From NCBI GenBank assembly GCA_041688815.1, contig JBDNHK010000027.1, positions 1 to 64,000 of the forward strand: DNA of 64,000 nt, given 5' to 3'. Origin of the DNA: Rhabdothermincola_A sp041688815 (GTDB lineage: Bacteria; Actinomycetota; Acidimicrobiia; Acidimicrobiales; Acidimicrobilacustridaceae). The notes below the pieces were generated by a model. The model ran no database searches, was not told the origin of the DNA, and saw only the letters and a program-made list of their open reading frames with translations. Position 1 is the stretch's first letter; each line of letters starts with the position of its first letter. Position numbers and translations under genes: made by a program. Shown here piece by piece: positions 15,598 through 23,626 of this stretch.

Positions 15598-15621
15598 ATC
15601 GGGGGCGGTTGCTCCCCCGAT
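15598..15621. terminator. 8-bp hairpin in the metF to ABC exporter gap
   Basis: ATCGGGGG (15598-15605) pairs with CCCCCGAT (15614-15621) around an 8-nt loop. There is no T tract, so this is a candidate rho-independent-like stop for metF or just a structured spacer. The rest of the 231-bp gap holds the exporter promoter and a 7-codon upstream ORF, and nothing else that I can see. Confidence 0.35.
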
Positions 15622-15709
15622 CGGGACCTTGCCGAGGCCGTCTCGTGCCCGAGCCGGACCTTCCGCGAGATCCTCGTACGACTCTGCGCTGGGAGCTGAG
15701 CCTGCGTCG

Positions 15710-15715
15710 TACCCT
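15710..15715 (+). promoter_or_regulatory. -10 box (TACCCT) upstream of ABC exporter uORF
   Basis: TACCCT, 9 nt, then the ATG at 15725. The box plus start (ACCCTGAGCGGGCCATGAC) is nearly identical to the metF start region (ACCTGAGCGAGCCATGAC). Confidence 0.5.
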
Positions 15716-15724
15716 GAGCGGGCC

Positions 15725-15748
15725 ATGACCCCCGTCGATTCACAGTGA
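15725..15748 (+). CDS. Seven-codon leaderless upstream ORF, coupled to ABC exporter gene
   Basis: ATG at 15725 opens MTPVDSQ and stops with TGA at 15746-15748. That TGA overlaps the GTG start of the first ABC gene (GTGA at 15745-15748). The ATG is placed 9 nt after a TACCCT box, the usual leaderless spacing here. The exporter gene itself has no visible Shine-Dalgarno, so its translation may depend on termination at this uORF. The peptide has no recognisable attenuator motif such as a run of rare or regulatory codons. Inference from spacing only. Confidence 0.4.
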   Translation: MTPVDSQ

Positions 15749-17520
15749 GCGAGCTCCGTCGCGTCGAAGGCGTGCCGCGCCGAGGTACGCGTCTACTGGC
15801 CCGCTACGTGCGGGTCTACCCGGGGGTCTTCGCAGTGTCGATCTCGGGAGCGGCGATCTACGCCGCCGCCGCAGTGGGTACGACGGTCGTGCTCGGCGGG
15901 ATCACCAACGATGTCATCGTCCCGGCCTTCGACGGGGGCCAGGTCGATGCCGGCACCGTGCTCGCTTCGGCCGGGTTCCTGCTGGCCGTGGGTCTGCTCC
16001 GCAGTGCGACCATCGTCCAGCGCCGGTACTTCGCGGCGCTGATGGCCTTCCGGACCCAGCGGGACTGGCGGCGCAAGCTCACTCGCGTCTACCTCGACGC
16101 CCCGCTGCGTTTCCATCGCGATACGCCCACCGGTCGGCTCCTGGCGCACGCCGACAACGACATCATCGCCTCGACGGAGGTCGTGAACGCCCTCCCGTTC
16201 AGCATCGGCGTCGTCACGCTGGTGGTGTTCGCCATCATCAGCCTGGCCACCGTCGACTGGATGCTCACGGCGGTGGCGGTCCTGCTCTTCCCCGCGCTGG
16301 CGTTGGTCAACCGGCTCTACACCTCTCGTGCCGAGGTCCCCATCGGGGAGGTCCAGCAGCGCGTCGGCGAGGTGAGCCAGATCGCCCACGAGAGCTTCGA
16401 CGGCTCGCTGGCGGTGAAGACCCTCGGGCGGGCCGACGACGAGATCCAGCGGCTCGACGGCGCCGCCGACCGGCTGCGCCTGGCCCGGCTGACCGTCGGT
16501 CGCATCCGGGCCACGTTCGAGCCGGTCATCGACGCCCTGCCCAGCCTCGGCATCGTGCTCCTCCTCGTCATCGGTGCATGGCAGGTGTCGCTGGGTCGGT
16601 TGAACACCGGTCAGGTGGTGCAGGCCACGGCCCTGTTCGGCCTACTGGCCTTTCCCATGCGGGTCATCGGGTTCTTCCTCCAGGAACTGCCCCGCGCCGT
16701 GGTCTCCAGCGAGCGGCTGGACGACGTGATGGCCACCGAGACCGAACCGTCGCCGGAGGGCGACACCGCTGTTGCTCTTCCCCCTGGTCCTCTGGGGCTC
16801 GAACTCGACGTGGTGACCTTCGCCCACGGCGATGACCCTCCGGTGCTCGACCGGGTCTCGATGTCGGTCACGCCGGGTGAGGTCGTGGCGCTCGTCGGAG
16901 CCACCGGTTCCGGGAAGTCCACGTTGTGTGAGTTGTTGCCACGGTTGCTCGACCCCGACGATGGTGTCGTGCGGTTGGGAGGCGTCGACCTCCGTGCCGC
17001 CGACCCCGGGGCCGTGCGCGCCGCGGTCGCGCTGGTCTTCCAAGAGACCTTCCTGTTCGCCGACACCGTTCGTGAGAACGTCACCCTCGGGGAGCCCCAG
17101 AGCGACGAGGAACTCGTCGCTGCTGCGGCCGTGGCCCATGCCGACGGCTTCGTTTCCCGGCTCCCGCAGGGATGGGAAACCGAACTGGGTGAACGAGGGA
17201 TCACCTTGTCCGGTGGGCAGCGCCAACGGCTCGCCCTCACCCGTGCCCTGTTGCGACGCCCGCGGGTCTTGGTGCTCGACGATGCCACCAGCGCCGTCGA
17301 CCCCACCATCGAGGCGGCCATCCTCCGCGACCTGCGGGCCACCCTGGCCTGCACCACCCTCGTGGTCGCCCATCGGCTGTCCACCATCGAGTTGGCCGAT
17401 CGCGTCGTGTTCCTCGCCGACGGGAAGGTGGCCGGCACTGGTACTCACCAACACCTCCTGGCGGCCGATCCGGCCTATTCCCGCCTGGTGCGGGCCTACG
17501 CCGACGGGAGCGCCGCATGA
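15745..17520 (+). CDS. ABC exporter half-transporter A (degenerate-site subunit)
   Basis: 591 residues: a six-helix type-1 exporter domain (about 1-330) fused to an ATPase domain (about 345-591). Walker A is 'GATGSGKST' (about 384-392), the signature 'LSGGQRQRL' is canonical (about 488), and the H-loop is 'VVAHRLST' (His543). Walker B reads 'VLVLDDATSAVD': Asp513 stands where the catalytic Glu should be. In heterodimeric exporters such as TM287/288 one subunit has exactly this Asp and the canonical signature (family knowledge). The partner gene overlaps by 4 nt (ATGA). Substrate unknown, probably drugs, lipids or peptides. Confidence 0.93.
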   Translation: MSELRRVEGVPRRGTRLLARYVRVYPGVFAVSISGAAIYAAAAVGTTVVLGGITNDVIVPAFDGGQVDAGTVLASAGFLLAVGLLRSATIVQRRYFAALMAFRTQRDWRRKLTRVYLDAPLRFHRDTPTGRLLAHADNDIIASTEVVNALPFSIGVVTLVVFAIISLATVDWMLTAVAVLLFPALALVNRLYTSRAEVPIGEVQQRVGEVSQIAHESFDGSLAVKTLGRADDEIQRLDGAADRLRLARLTVGRIRATFEPVIDALPSLGIVLLLVIGAWQVSLGRLNTGQVVQATALFGLLAFPMRVIGFFLQELPRAVVSSERLDDVMATETEPSPEGDTAVALPPGPLGLELDVVTFAHGDDPPVLDRVSMSVTPGEVVALVGATGSGKSTLCELLPRLLDPDDGVVRLGGVDLRAADPGAVRAAVALVFQETFLFADTVRENVTLGEPQSDEELVAAAAVAHADGFVSRLPQGWETELGERGITLSGGQRQRLALTRALLRRPRVLVLDDATSAVDPTIEAAILRDLRATLACTTLVVAHRLSTIELADRVVFLADGKVAGTGTHQHLLAADPAYSRLVRAYADGSAA

Positions 17521-19457
17521 GACTCACCCCCGCCGGGTCGCCCGACGAGTCGGGGGCTGGCCACGCCGAGCTGCTGGCCCTCGAGCACGCCGAGGCCTTC
17601 GACGATCCCACCGGTCAGCTCCGGGGCGATCGCGACGCGCACTCCGCATCTGACGATGTCGGGGACGACAGCGACGGCATCCTCGGCGCTGGTGCGGTCG
17701 CCGTGCTGCGGCGGGGTCTGCGCGAGAGCCCCGAGCTGCGTCGGGGCCTGTGGCTGACGGTGCTCTTCGCGGCGTTGTCGGCCGTCGGCCGGCTCACCAT
17801 CCCGGTGCTCGTGCAACAGGTTGTCGACAAAGGTCTCCTGGCCGACGAGGGGTTCCAGGCCGAGGTGGTGCTCGGCATCTGTGGCATCGGCGCGCTCATC
17901 ATCCTGGTGGTGGCGGTGCTGAGCCGGTTCACCTACCTGCGCCTGGTCGCCGCCGCCGAGGCGATGCTGCGGTCGCTGCGGGTGCGGGCGTTCGCCCACG
18001 TCCACGAGCTCTCTGCGGCCGATCACGACGAGTCCCGGCGCGGCGAGCTCACGTCGCGGGTCACTAGCGACATCGAGACCATCGCTCGCTTCGCCCAGTA
18101 CGGCGCGGTGGCGTGGATCGTGAACTCGGTGGTCATCGTGGGCACGTTGATCGTCATGTCGATCTACGCCTGGCAGCTCGCGCTCGTCACCATCGTCATC
18201 GCCATCCCACTCCTGCCGGCGTTCCGCTACATGCAGCGTCGGCAGCTCGTGGCCTACGGGATCGTGCGGGAGCGGGTCTCGGAGACGATGGGTGAGGTGT
18301 CGGAGGCGGTGCAGGGGGCGGCGGCGGTACGGGCCTACGGTCTGCGGCGCCGCTCGCTCGAGCGCCTCGACGCGGCCGCCGAGCGTCAGTACCGCTCCGA
18401 GATGGGCGCGGCCCGCTGGTTCGCGTTCATGTTCCCGCTGGGTGATGGCTTCGGTGCGGTCACCCTGGCTGCGGTCATGGCCATCGGGGTGTGGTGGGGC
18501 CCGGGATGGGGCCTCGACGCCGGTGGGCTCTTGGCGTGTCTGTTCCTGGTGCAACTGATCCTGGGCCCGGTGGGTGAGCTGGGTGAGGTGCTCGACCAGA
18601 CCCAGACCGCGATTGCCGGCTGGCGCCGGGTCTTCGACCTGCTCGATCAGCCCGTCGACGTGATCGAGCCCGATCCGGGAATGCCGCTGCCCACCGGTGC
18701 TCTCGAGGTACGGGTCGAGGGCGTCGGGTTCCGATACCGAACCGGGCCACCGGTGCTGCACGACGTCTCGGTGGTCATCGCCCCGGGCACCTCGGTGGCC
18801 GTGGTGGGCGAGACGGGGTCGGGCAAGACCACCTTCGCCCGCCTGCTGGTGCGGCTGGCCGACCCGGTGGAGGGTCGCATCGTCGTCGGAGGAGTCGACC
18901 TGCCCCAGATCGCGCCCGATGCCCGGCACCTGCGGATGCGGCTGGTCCCCCAGGAGGGTTTCGTGTTCGACACCACCCTGGCCGAGAACATCCGGATGGG
19001 CCGTCACGGCGCCACCGATGCCGACGTCGTCGTGGCGATCGAGGATCTGGGCCTCGGTCCGTGGGTGGCTGGTCTGCCCGAAGGCCTCGACACCGAGGTG
19101 GGAGAGCGAGGCGAGAACCTGTCCGTCGGGGAGCGCCAGCTCGTCGCCCTCGCTCGCGCCCATCTCGGTGATCCAGGTCTGTTGGTGCTCGACGAGGCCA
19201 CCAGCGCCGTCGACCCCCGCACCGAACGTTCGCTCACCACCGCCCTTCAGCGTCTGGCCGAGGGTCGCACCACGGTCAGTGTCGCCCACCGCCTGTCGAC
19301 AGCCGAGGCGGCTGACCTGGTGCTGGTGTTCGACGCCGGCGTGCTGGTGGAGCGCGGTCACCACCACGAGCTCGTGGCTCTCGGAGGTCGCTACGCCGCT
19401 CTGTACGAGAGTTGGCTGGGCAACACCGGCCAGGCACGGGTCCAGGAGCACCAGTAG
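17517..19457 (+). CDS. ABC exporter half-transporter B (consensus-site subunit)
   Basis: 646 residues. An acidic, probably disordered N-terminal extension of about 65 residues ('SASDDVGDDSDG') precedes the six-helix membrane domain and an ATPase domain. Walker A 'GETGSGKTT' lies at about 431, and Walker B 'LLVLDEATSAVD' has the catalytic Glu560. The signature is non-canonical, 'LSVGERQ' instead of LSGGQ (about 535), and the H-loop is 'SVAHRLST'. The mirror-image defects in the two subunits give one active and one dead ATP site in the dimer. It starts inside the stop codon of subunit A (ATGA), so the two are made together. Confidence 0.93.
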   Translation: MRLTPAGSPDESGAGHAELLALEHAEAFDDPTGQLRGDRDAHSASDDVGDDSDGILGAGAVAVLRRGLRESPELRRGLWLTVLFAALSAVGRLTIPVLVQQVVDKGLLADEGFQAEVVLGICGIGALIILVVAVLSRFTYLRLVAAAEAMLRSLRVRAFAHVHELSAADHDESRRGELTSRVTSDIETIARFAQYGAVAWIVNSVVIVGTLIVMSIYAWQLALVTIVIAIPLLPAFRYMQRRQLVAYGIVRERVSETMGEVSEAVQGAAAVRAYGLRRRSLERLDAAAERQYRSEMGAARWFAFMFPLGDGFGAVTLAAVMAIGVWWGPGWGLDAGGLLACLFLVQLILGPVGELGEVLDQTQTAIAGWRRVFDLLDQPVDVIEPDPGMPLPTGALEVRVEGVGFRYRTGPPVLHDVSVVIAPGTSVAVVGETGSGKTTFARLLVRLADPVEGRIVVGGVDLPQIAPDARHLRMRLVPQEGFVFDTTLAENIRMGRHGATDADVVVAIEDLGLGPWVAGLPEGLDTEVGERGENLSVGERQLVALARAHLGDPGLLVLDEATSAVDPRTERSLTTALQRLAEGRTTVSVAHRLSTAEAADLVLVFDAGVLVERGHHHELVALGGRYAALYESWLGNTGQARVQEHQ

Positions 19458-19543
19458 TGCTCTGTCCACGAACGTTCGAGGGTGGATCGCCGAGTCGGCG
19501 TTCCTGGCCGACGAGACCACGCAGAGGTTCGTGGTCGGGGCAC

Positions 19544-19549
19544 TAACCT
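19544..19549 (+). promoter_or_regulatory. -10 box (TAACCT) of leaderless esterase gene
   Basis: TAACCT, 8 nt (CCGCCGCC), then the ATG at 19558. Confidence 0.6.
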
Positions 19550-19557
19550 CCGCCGCC

Positions 19558-20466
19558 ATGGCGAGCCCTGAGTTCCACGCCCTGGCCGAGCGGATGGCGG
19601 CGTCGCCAGCACCGCCGCCCGGTGAGACCCTCCCGGAGCAGCGAGCCCGCATCGACGCGGCGATGAGCCAGATCCCGGTGCCGGAGGGGGTGGTGGCGGT
19701 CGAGGGGCGCATCGGCGGGATTCCGGCGATCGAGTGCGTCCCCGAGGGCGGCACCGCCGCCCTCCCGGTTGTGCTCTATCTCCACGGGGGCGGATTCCGA
19801 ATCGCGTCCGCGCTCGCCTACCGCGCCTACACGTCGCACCTCGCCGCGGTGATCGGGGCTCGCGTCGTGTCGGTCGACTACCGGCTCGCCCCTGAGCACC
19901 CTCACCCTGCCGCGATCGAGGACGTGGTGACCGCCTATCGGGCGCTGCTCGACGAGGGCATCCCCGCCGCCCGGATCGTGGTGGCCGGTGACTCCGCCGG
20001 GGGCGGGTTGGCGGCGTCGCTCGTGCTCCGCGCCCGGGTGGAGGGTCTGCGCCTCCCGGCGGGGGTCGTGTGCTCCTCGCCCTGGGTCGATCTCACCGTG
20101 ACCGCGGCCAGTTACCAGACCAACGCCGAGACCGACCGCCTGTTCTCGCACGAGTCGGCCGAGACCGCCGCCGCCTCGTACCTCGCCGGCCGCGATCCCC
20201 ACGATCCGATGGTGTCGCCCGTGTTCGGTGACTGGCAGGGAGGACCGCCGATGCTGATCCAGGTGGGTGACGTCGAGGTGCTGCTCGACGACGCCCTCCG
20301 GCTGGCGGCCCGAGCCCACGAGGCGGAGGTCGATGTCACGTTGCACGTCGAGCCGGAGATGCCCCACATCTGGCCGATGAGCTACCCGGCCTTCCCCGAG
20401 GCCGTCGCCGCCGTCGAGCAGATCGCCGCCTTCGTCCATCGGGTCACCGGCGCCAGCGGCGGCTGA
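19558..20466 (+). CDS. Alpha/beta hydrolase, HSL-type (family IV) esterase
   Basis: 302 residues. The oxyanion-hole motif 'LYLHGGGFRIASA' (His76-Gly-Gly-Gly) and the nucleophile elbow 'VVAGDSAGGGLAAS' (Ser146) define the hormone-sensitive-lipase family. The triad is completed by Asp238 in 'IQVGDVEVLLDD' and His270 in 'EMPHIWPM'. 'VVSVDYRLAPEHPHPAAIED' is the usual block between them. It hydrolyses carboxyl esters, probably short-chain; the exact substrate is not readable. The ATG at 19558 is chosen because a longer in-frame extension would overlap the ABC gene and because of the TAACCT box. Confidence 0.88.
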   Translation: MASPEFHALAERMAASPAPPPGETLPEQRARIDAAMSQIPVPEGVVAVEGRIGGIPAIECVPEGGTAALPVVLYLHGGGFRIASALAYRAYTSHLAAVIGARVVSVDYRLAPEHPHPAAIEDVVTAYRALLDEGIPAARIVVAGDSAGGGLAASLVLRARVEGLRLPAGVVCSSPWVDLTVTAASYQTNAETDRLFSHESAETAAASYLAGRDPHDPMVSPVFGDWQGGPPMLIQVGDVEVLLDDALRLAARAHEAEVDVTLHVEPEMPHIWPMSYPAFPEAVAAVEQIAAFVHRVTGASGG

Positions 20467-20489
20467 GCCTCCGCAGAAGGGCCTGAGCC

Positions 20490-20503
20490 GACCCGATCGG
20501 GTC
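20490..20503. terminator. Palindromic hairpin between convergent genes
   Basis: GACCCGATCGGGTC is a perfect 14-bp palindrome in the 35-bp gap between the esterase and the IclR gene, touching the IclR stop codon. It may stop transcription from both sides, but lacks a T tract. Confidence 0.35.
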
Positions 20504-21395
20504 AACCCGTCGGGGTCCGTCCTTTCGACTCGCGGGTCACGATCGCGGCACAGTCGCGAACGGATTCGGCGGTGGCCACGATCTCGGCGGCGGTGCGGCC
20601 GGGAGGGAAGCCGGTGGCGCTGATGGCGGCCACCACCGCACCGTCGACGTCGAACACGGGTGCGGCGATGACGCCGACGTCGTATCCCCGATCCGGCTCC
20701 AGGGCATCGAGGGCGTAGGGGCCTGCCGCCATGGCCGCGAGGAGGTCGGCGAGGTCGGCACGCAGATCGGCTCGACCGGGCACGTCGGCGAGGCCCGAGG
20801 CGGTTGTGCCGAGGCTACGTTGCAGCTCGGACGCGGCGGCGACGGAGTACCCGCGCCGCCGGGTGAGTTCGAGCGCGGTGCGGTGGCGCCGTTCGTGAGC
20901 CGCGGTGGCCGCCGGATTTCGAGCCAGCCAGTCGTTGATCGCGGCGTCGCCGGCCCACGCGAGGAACACGGCGCCGAGCGGGGGGACGAGTGGCACCCGT
21001 TCGCCCTCGCGGAGGTCCGGGCCGTGGGGTGACGGAACGCCGGCGTGGGCGAGGAAGATGATCTCGTCGCCGGTGGCGGCGCTCACCACGACCTCGGCGG
21101 AGAGCGACCGGGCCAGTCCGGGCGCGCGGTCGACCGCGTGACGGATCCCCGCTTGGGTGTCGAGAGCCACCACGCCGGCGCCCACGAGGGCGGGGCCGAG
21201 GGTGTAGGTGCGGGCGGTCGGGTGGCGACGCAGGTAGCCGGCACCCTCGAGCGTGGCCAGCACGGCATGGGCCGACCCGAGGCTCATCGACGTTCGGCGC
21301 ACGATCTCCGACATGGTGAACGACTGTCTCGGGTGGGCGACCAGGAGGTCGATCACCTGGAGGGCACGTCGGGCGGCAGGAGCGGAGCGGGCCAC
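20502..21395 (-). CDS. IclR family transcriptional regulator
   Basis: 297 residues from a GTG start. Residues about 10-75 are a winged helix-turn-helix ('ALQVIDLLVAHPRQSFTMSE' and 'SLGSAHAVLATLEGAGYLRRHP'). The rest is the IclR effector domain: 'AVFLAWAGDAAINDWLAR', 'RRGYSVAAASELQRSL' and the closing 'VVAAISATGFPPGRTAAEI'. IclR proteins are ligand-responsive regulators of catabolic genes and usually act on a divergent operon. Here the divergent genes are a flavin-dependent monooxygenase and two SDRs, with a palindromic site in between. AGAGG about 7 nt before the GTG is a plausible ribosome site. The ligand is unknown. Confidence 0.9.
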   Translation of the reverse strand: MARSAPAARRALQVIDLLVAHPRQSFTMSEIVRRTSMSLGSAHAVLATLEGAGYLRRHPTARTYTLGPALVGAGVVALDTQAGIRHAVDRAPGLARSLSAEVVVSAATGDEIIFLAHAGVPSPHGPDLREGERVPLVPPLGAVFLAWAGDAAINDWLARNPAATAAHERRHRTALELTRRRGYSVAAASELQRSLGTTASGLADVPGRADLRADLADLLAAMAAGPYALDALEPDRGYDVGVIAAPVFDVDGAVVAAISATGFPPGRTAAEIVATAESVRDCAAIVTRESKGRTPTG

Positions 21396-21443
21396 GCGGA
21401 CCTCTTTGACGTCGGTGTCGGGAATCCCCTACTCTCTACCAGA

Positions 21444-21469
21444 GCGAAAGACCTTTCGCAATATCGAAA
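21444..21469. promoter_or_regulatory. Palindromic operator, probably for the IclR regulator
   Basis: GCGAAAG (21444-21450), AC, CTTTCGC (21453-21459) is a perfect inverted repeat. TTTCG (21454-21458) also pairs with CGAAA (21465-21469) over a 6-nt AT-rich spacer, giving three half-sites in alternating orientation. It lies about 50 bp before iclR on one side and 60 bp before the oxidoreductase gene on the other, the right place for a shared operator. Confidence 0.6.
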
Positions 21470-21527
21470 TCAGTGGACGGCGCGTCGGCCGGGAAGCCGG
21501 CGAGCCGACAACAAGGGGGATCACGCC

Positions 21528-22688
21528 GTGAAGCTCGACCTGCTCTACGAGTTCCAGCCCAAGATCGGGCCCTGGCCCGAGCCGTTCCCACACGGCCAGA
21601 TGAACGCCGAGCAGGCGTGTTATGACGAGGCCATCGAGGAGATCCGGTTCGCCGACACGCTCGGGTTCCACACGGTGTGGTGCGTCGAGCACCACTTCCG
21701 CCTGGGTCGGTCGGCCTGCCCCAGCAACGAGGTCGTGCTGGGGGCGCTGTCGACGATCACCGAGAACCTCCGGTTGGGCTTCGGGGTGAGCCTCATGCCC
21801 CCCGGCTTCCAGCACCCGGCCCGGGTCGCCGAGAAGGTCGCCACCGTCGACGTGCTGAGCCACGGTCGGGTCGAGTGGGGCACCGGGCGATCCACTCCCA
21901 TGGAGCAGCTGAGCTTCGGCGTGCCCGCCACCGACGAGAGCCGCGCGCAGTGGCGTGAGGCCGTCGACTTCGTGGTGACGGCCTGGACGAACGAGCGCAT
22001 CAGCTGGGACACCGAGCTCATCCAGTTCCCCGAGCGGGTCCAGACCCCGAAGCCCTTCCAACTGCCCCACCCGCCACCGTGGCTGGCCGCGGCCAGTGCG
22101 CCCTCGGCCGTCACCGCCGGTCGCGAGGGCTTCGGGCTCCTGTCGTTCGCCCTCCTCCAGCCGGTCGAGGTCATGGCCGACATCATCAACCAGTACCGCT
22201 CCGCCCAGCTCGAAGCCGAGCTCGAGGGCCACCCGCCGATGACGAAGGTCCGCAACGACCGGGTGGGCGCCTACACGCTCGTGCACTGCACCGACGACAT
22301 GGACGACGCCAAGGCCTACGGCCTGTGGGACTCCGTGACCTGGTGGTACCGCCACCTCGCCGAGTTCACGCTGGAGTGGGAGCTGCCCAACCTCTCCGCC
22401 GAGGAGCAGGCCCAGGTCTTCCCGCTCCTGGAGGACTCCATCAGGGGCGAGGTCGACGTCCAGAAGTACATCGACCAGGACATGATCGTGGTGGGCACGC
22501 CCGAGCAGTGCCTCGAGAAGATCATCCGTTACGACGAGGCCGGCGTCGACCAGCTGCTTTGCTACGTGCAGTTCGGAACGCTGCCCCACGAGAAGGTCAT
22601 GCGTAATCTCGAGCTGCTCGGCACCCAGGTCATCCCGGAGCTCGAGAAGCGTGGTCATCGAGTCGACGCTCGCGCCGCGCTGGTCTGA
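21528..22688 (+). CDS. LLM-class flavin-dependent monooxygenase
   Basis: 386 residues from a GTG at 21528, with AAGGGGGA 7 nt upstream as ribosome site. The luciferase-like barrel shows 'EEIRFADTLGFHTVWCVEHHF', 'VVLGALSTITENLRLGFGVSLMP', 'VAEKVATVDVLSHGRVEWGTGRS' and a late 'MIVVGTPEQCLEKIIRYDEAGVDQLL'. The EHHF block is common in FMN-dependent members that oxidise terpenes, alkanes or sulfonates. First gene of a three-gene run with two SDRs, under the probable IclR operator. A small-molecule degradation role is an inference from this context. Confidence 0.87.
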   Translation: MKLDLLYEFQPKIGPWPEPFPHGQMNAEQACYDEAIEEIRFADTLGFHTVWCVEHHFRLGRSACPSNEVVLGALSTITENLRLGFGVSLMPPGFQHPARVAEKVATVDVLSHGRVEWGTGRSTPMEQLSFGVPATDESRAQWREAVDFVVTAWTNERISWDTELIQFPERVQTPKPFQLPHPPPWLAAASAPSAVTAGREGFGLLSFALLQPVEVMADIINQYRSAQLEAELEGHPPMTKVRNDRVGAYTLVHCTDDMDDAKAYGLWDSVTWWYRHLAEFTLEWELPNLSAEEQAQVFPLLEDSIRGEVDVQKYIDQDMIVVGTPEQCLEKIIRYDEAGVDQLLCYVQFGTLPHEKVMRNLELLGTQVIPELEKRGHRVDARAALV

Positions 22689-22708
22689 CGACAGAGGGAG
22701 CTCAACGC

Positions 22709-23584
22709 ATGGACATGATCTCGGGCCTGCGGGCCAACGCGACCGGCGGGGCCGAGCCGGCACTTGTCGAGGCGACGCGCCCCTCGCTCTCCGAAGAGCT
22801 GGCCACCGCGTTCTCGCTCCTCGGCCGGATCTGCGTCGTCACCGGGGCGGCCGGCGGTATCGGCCGCCAAGCTGCCGTCACCTTCGCCCAGGCCGGGGCC
22901 GATGTCGTCATCGCCGACATCGGCGTCGACGGCCTCGAGGAGACAGCGAAGATGGTGGCCGACGCCGGCGGCTCCGCCACCATCGTGGCGACCGATGTCG
23001 CCGACCGCGATCAGGTCAACCGGCTCGCCGTCGCCGCGATCAAGGCCGGCGGGCGTCTCGACGTGTGGGCCAACGTCGCCGGCGTCATCCGCAACTCCCT
23101 CATCGTCGACACCACCCCCGAAGACGTCGAGCTCATCACCAAGGTGAACCTCTGGGGCACCTACTGGGGTATCGCCGCGGCCGGTCGGGCCATGAAGAAC
23201 GGCGGGTCGATCATCAATGTGTCATCGGCCGGAGGCGACATGCCCGCCCCGACCCTCTCCGTGTACGCCATGACCAAGGCCGCCGTCAGCCACCTCACCC
23301 GGTGCGCGGCCATGGAGATGGGCGCCGCCCACATCAGGGTCAACGCCATCGCCCCCGGATTCACCGATACTCCCATGGTGCAGCGCAACTGGACCCGCCC
23401 CGACGGCACCATCGACACCGCGGCTCGAGACGGCTTGCTCGGTGCTCGGGCCGCCCAGTCACCGTTGCGCTCGACCGGAACCCCTGAGGACCAGAGCTGG
23501 GCGATGCTCTACCTGGCCAGCGATGCCTCCCGGTTCGTCACCGGACAGGTGCTCCGCCCCAACGGCGGCGTGGTGATGGCATGA
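22709..23584 (+). CDS. Short-chain dehydrogenase/reductase (SDR)
   Basis: 291 residues. An N-terminal extension of about 40 residues precedes the Rossmann start 'ICVVTGAAGGIGRQAAVTF' with the TGxxxGIG loop. 'VATDVADRDQV' and 'VWANVAGVIRNSL' follow (NVAG in place of NNAG). The catalytic Ser lies in 'IINVSSAGG', with Tyr186 and Lys190 in 'YAMTKAAVSHL'. The end has 'RVNAIAPGFTDTPM' and 'FVTGQVLRPNGGVVMA', the classical SDR C-terminus. An Asp at the end of beta-2 ('VVIADIG') suggests NAD rather than NADP. It lies 20 nt after the monooxygenase gene and probably oxidises its alcohol product. Confidence 0.9.
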   Translation: MDMISGLRANATGGAEPALVEATRPSLSEELATAFSLLGRICVVTGAAGGIGRQAAVTFAQAGADVVIADIGVDGLEETAKMVADAGGSATIVATDVADRDQVNRLAVAAIKAGGRLDVWANVAGVIRNSLIVDTTPEDVELITKVNLWGTYWGIAAAGRAMKNGGSIINVSSAGGDMPAPTLSVYAMTKAAVSHLTRCAAMEMGAAHIRVNAIAPGFTDTPMVQRNWTRPDGTIDTAARDGLLGARAAQSPLRSTGTPEDQSWAMLYLASDASRFVTGQVLRPNGGVVMA

Positions 23585-23626
23585 CCGGCGCCCTGACCGG
23601 CGCCATCTCGATCCGGGGGAACCACG

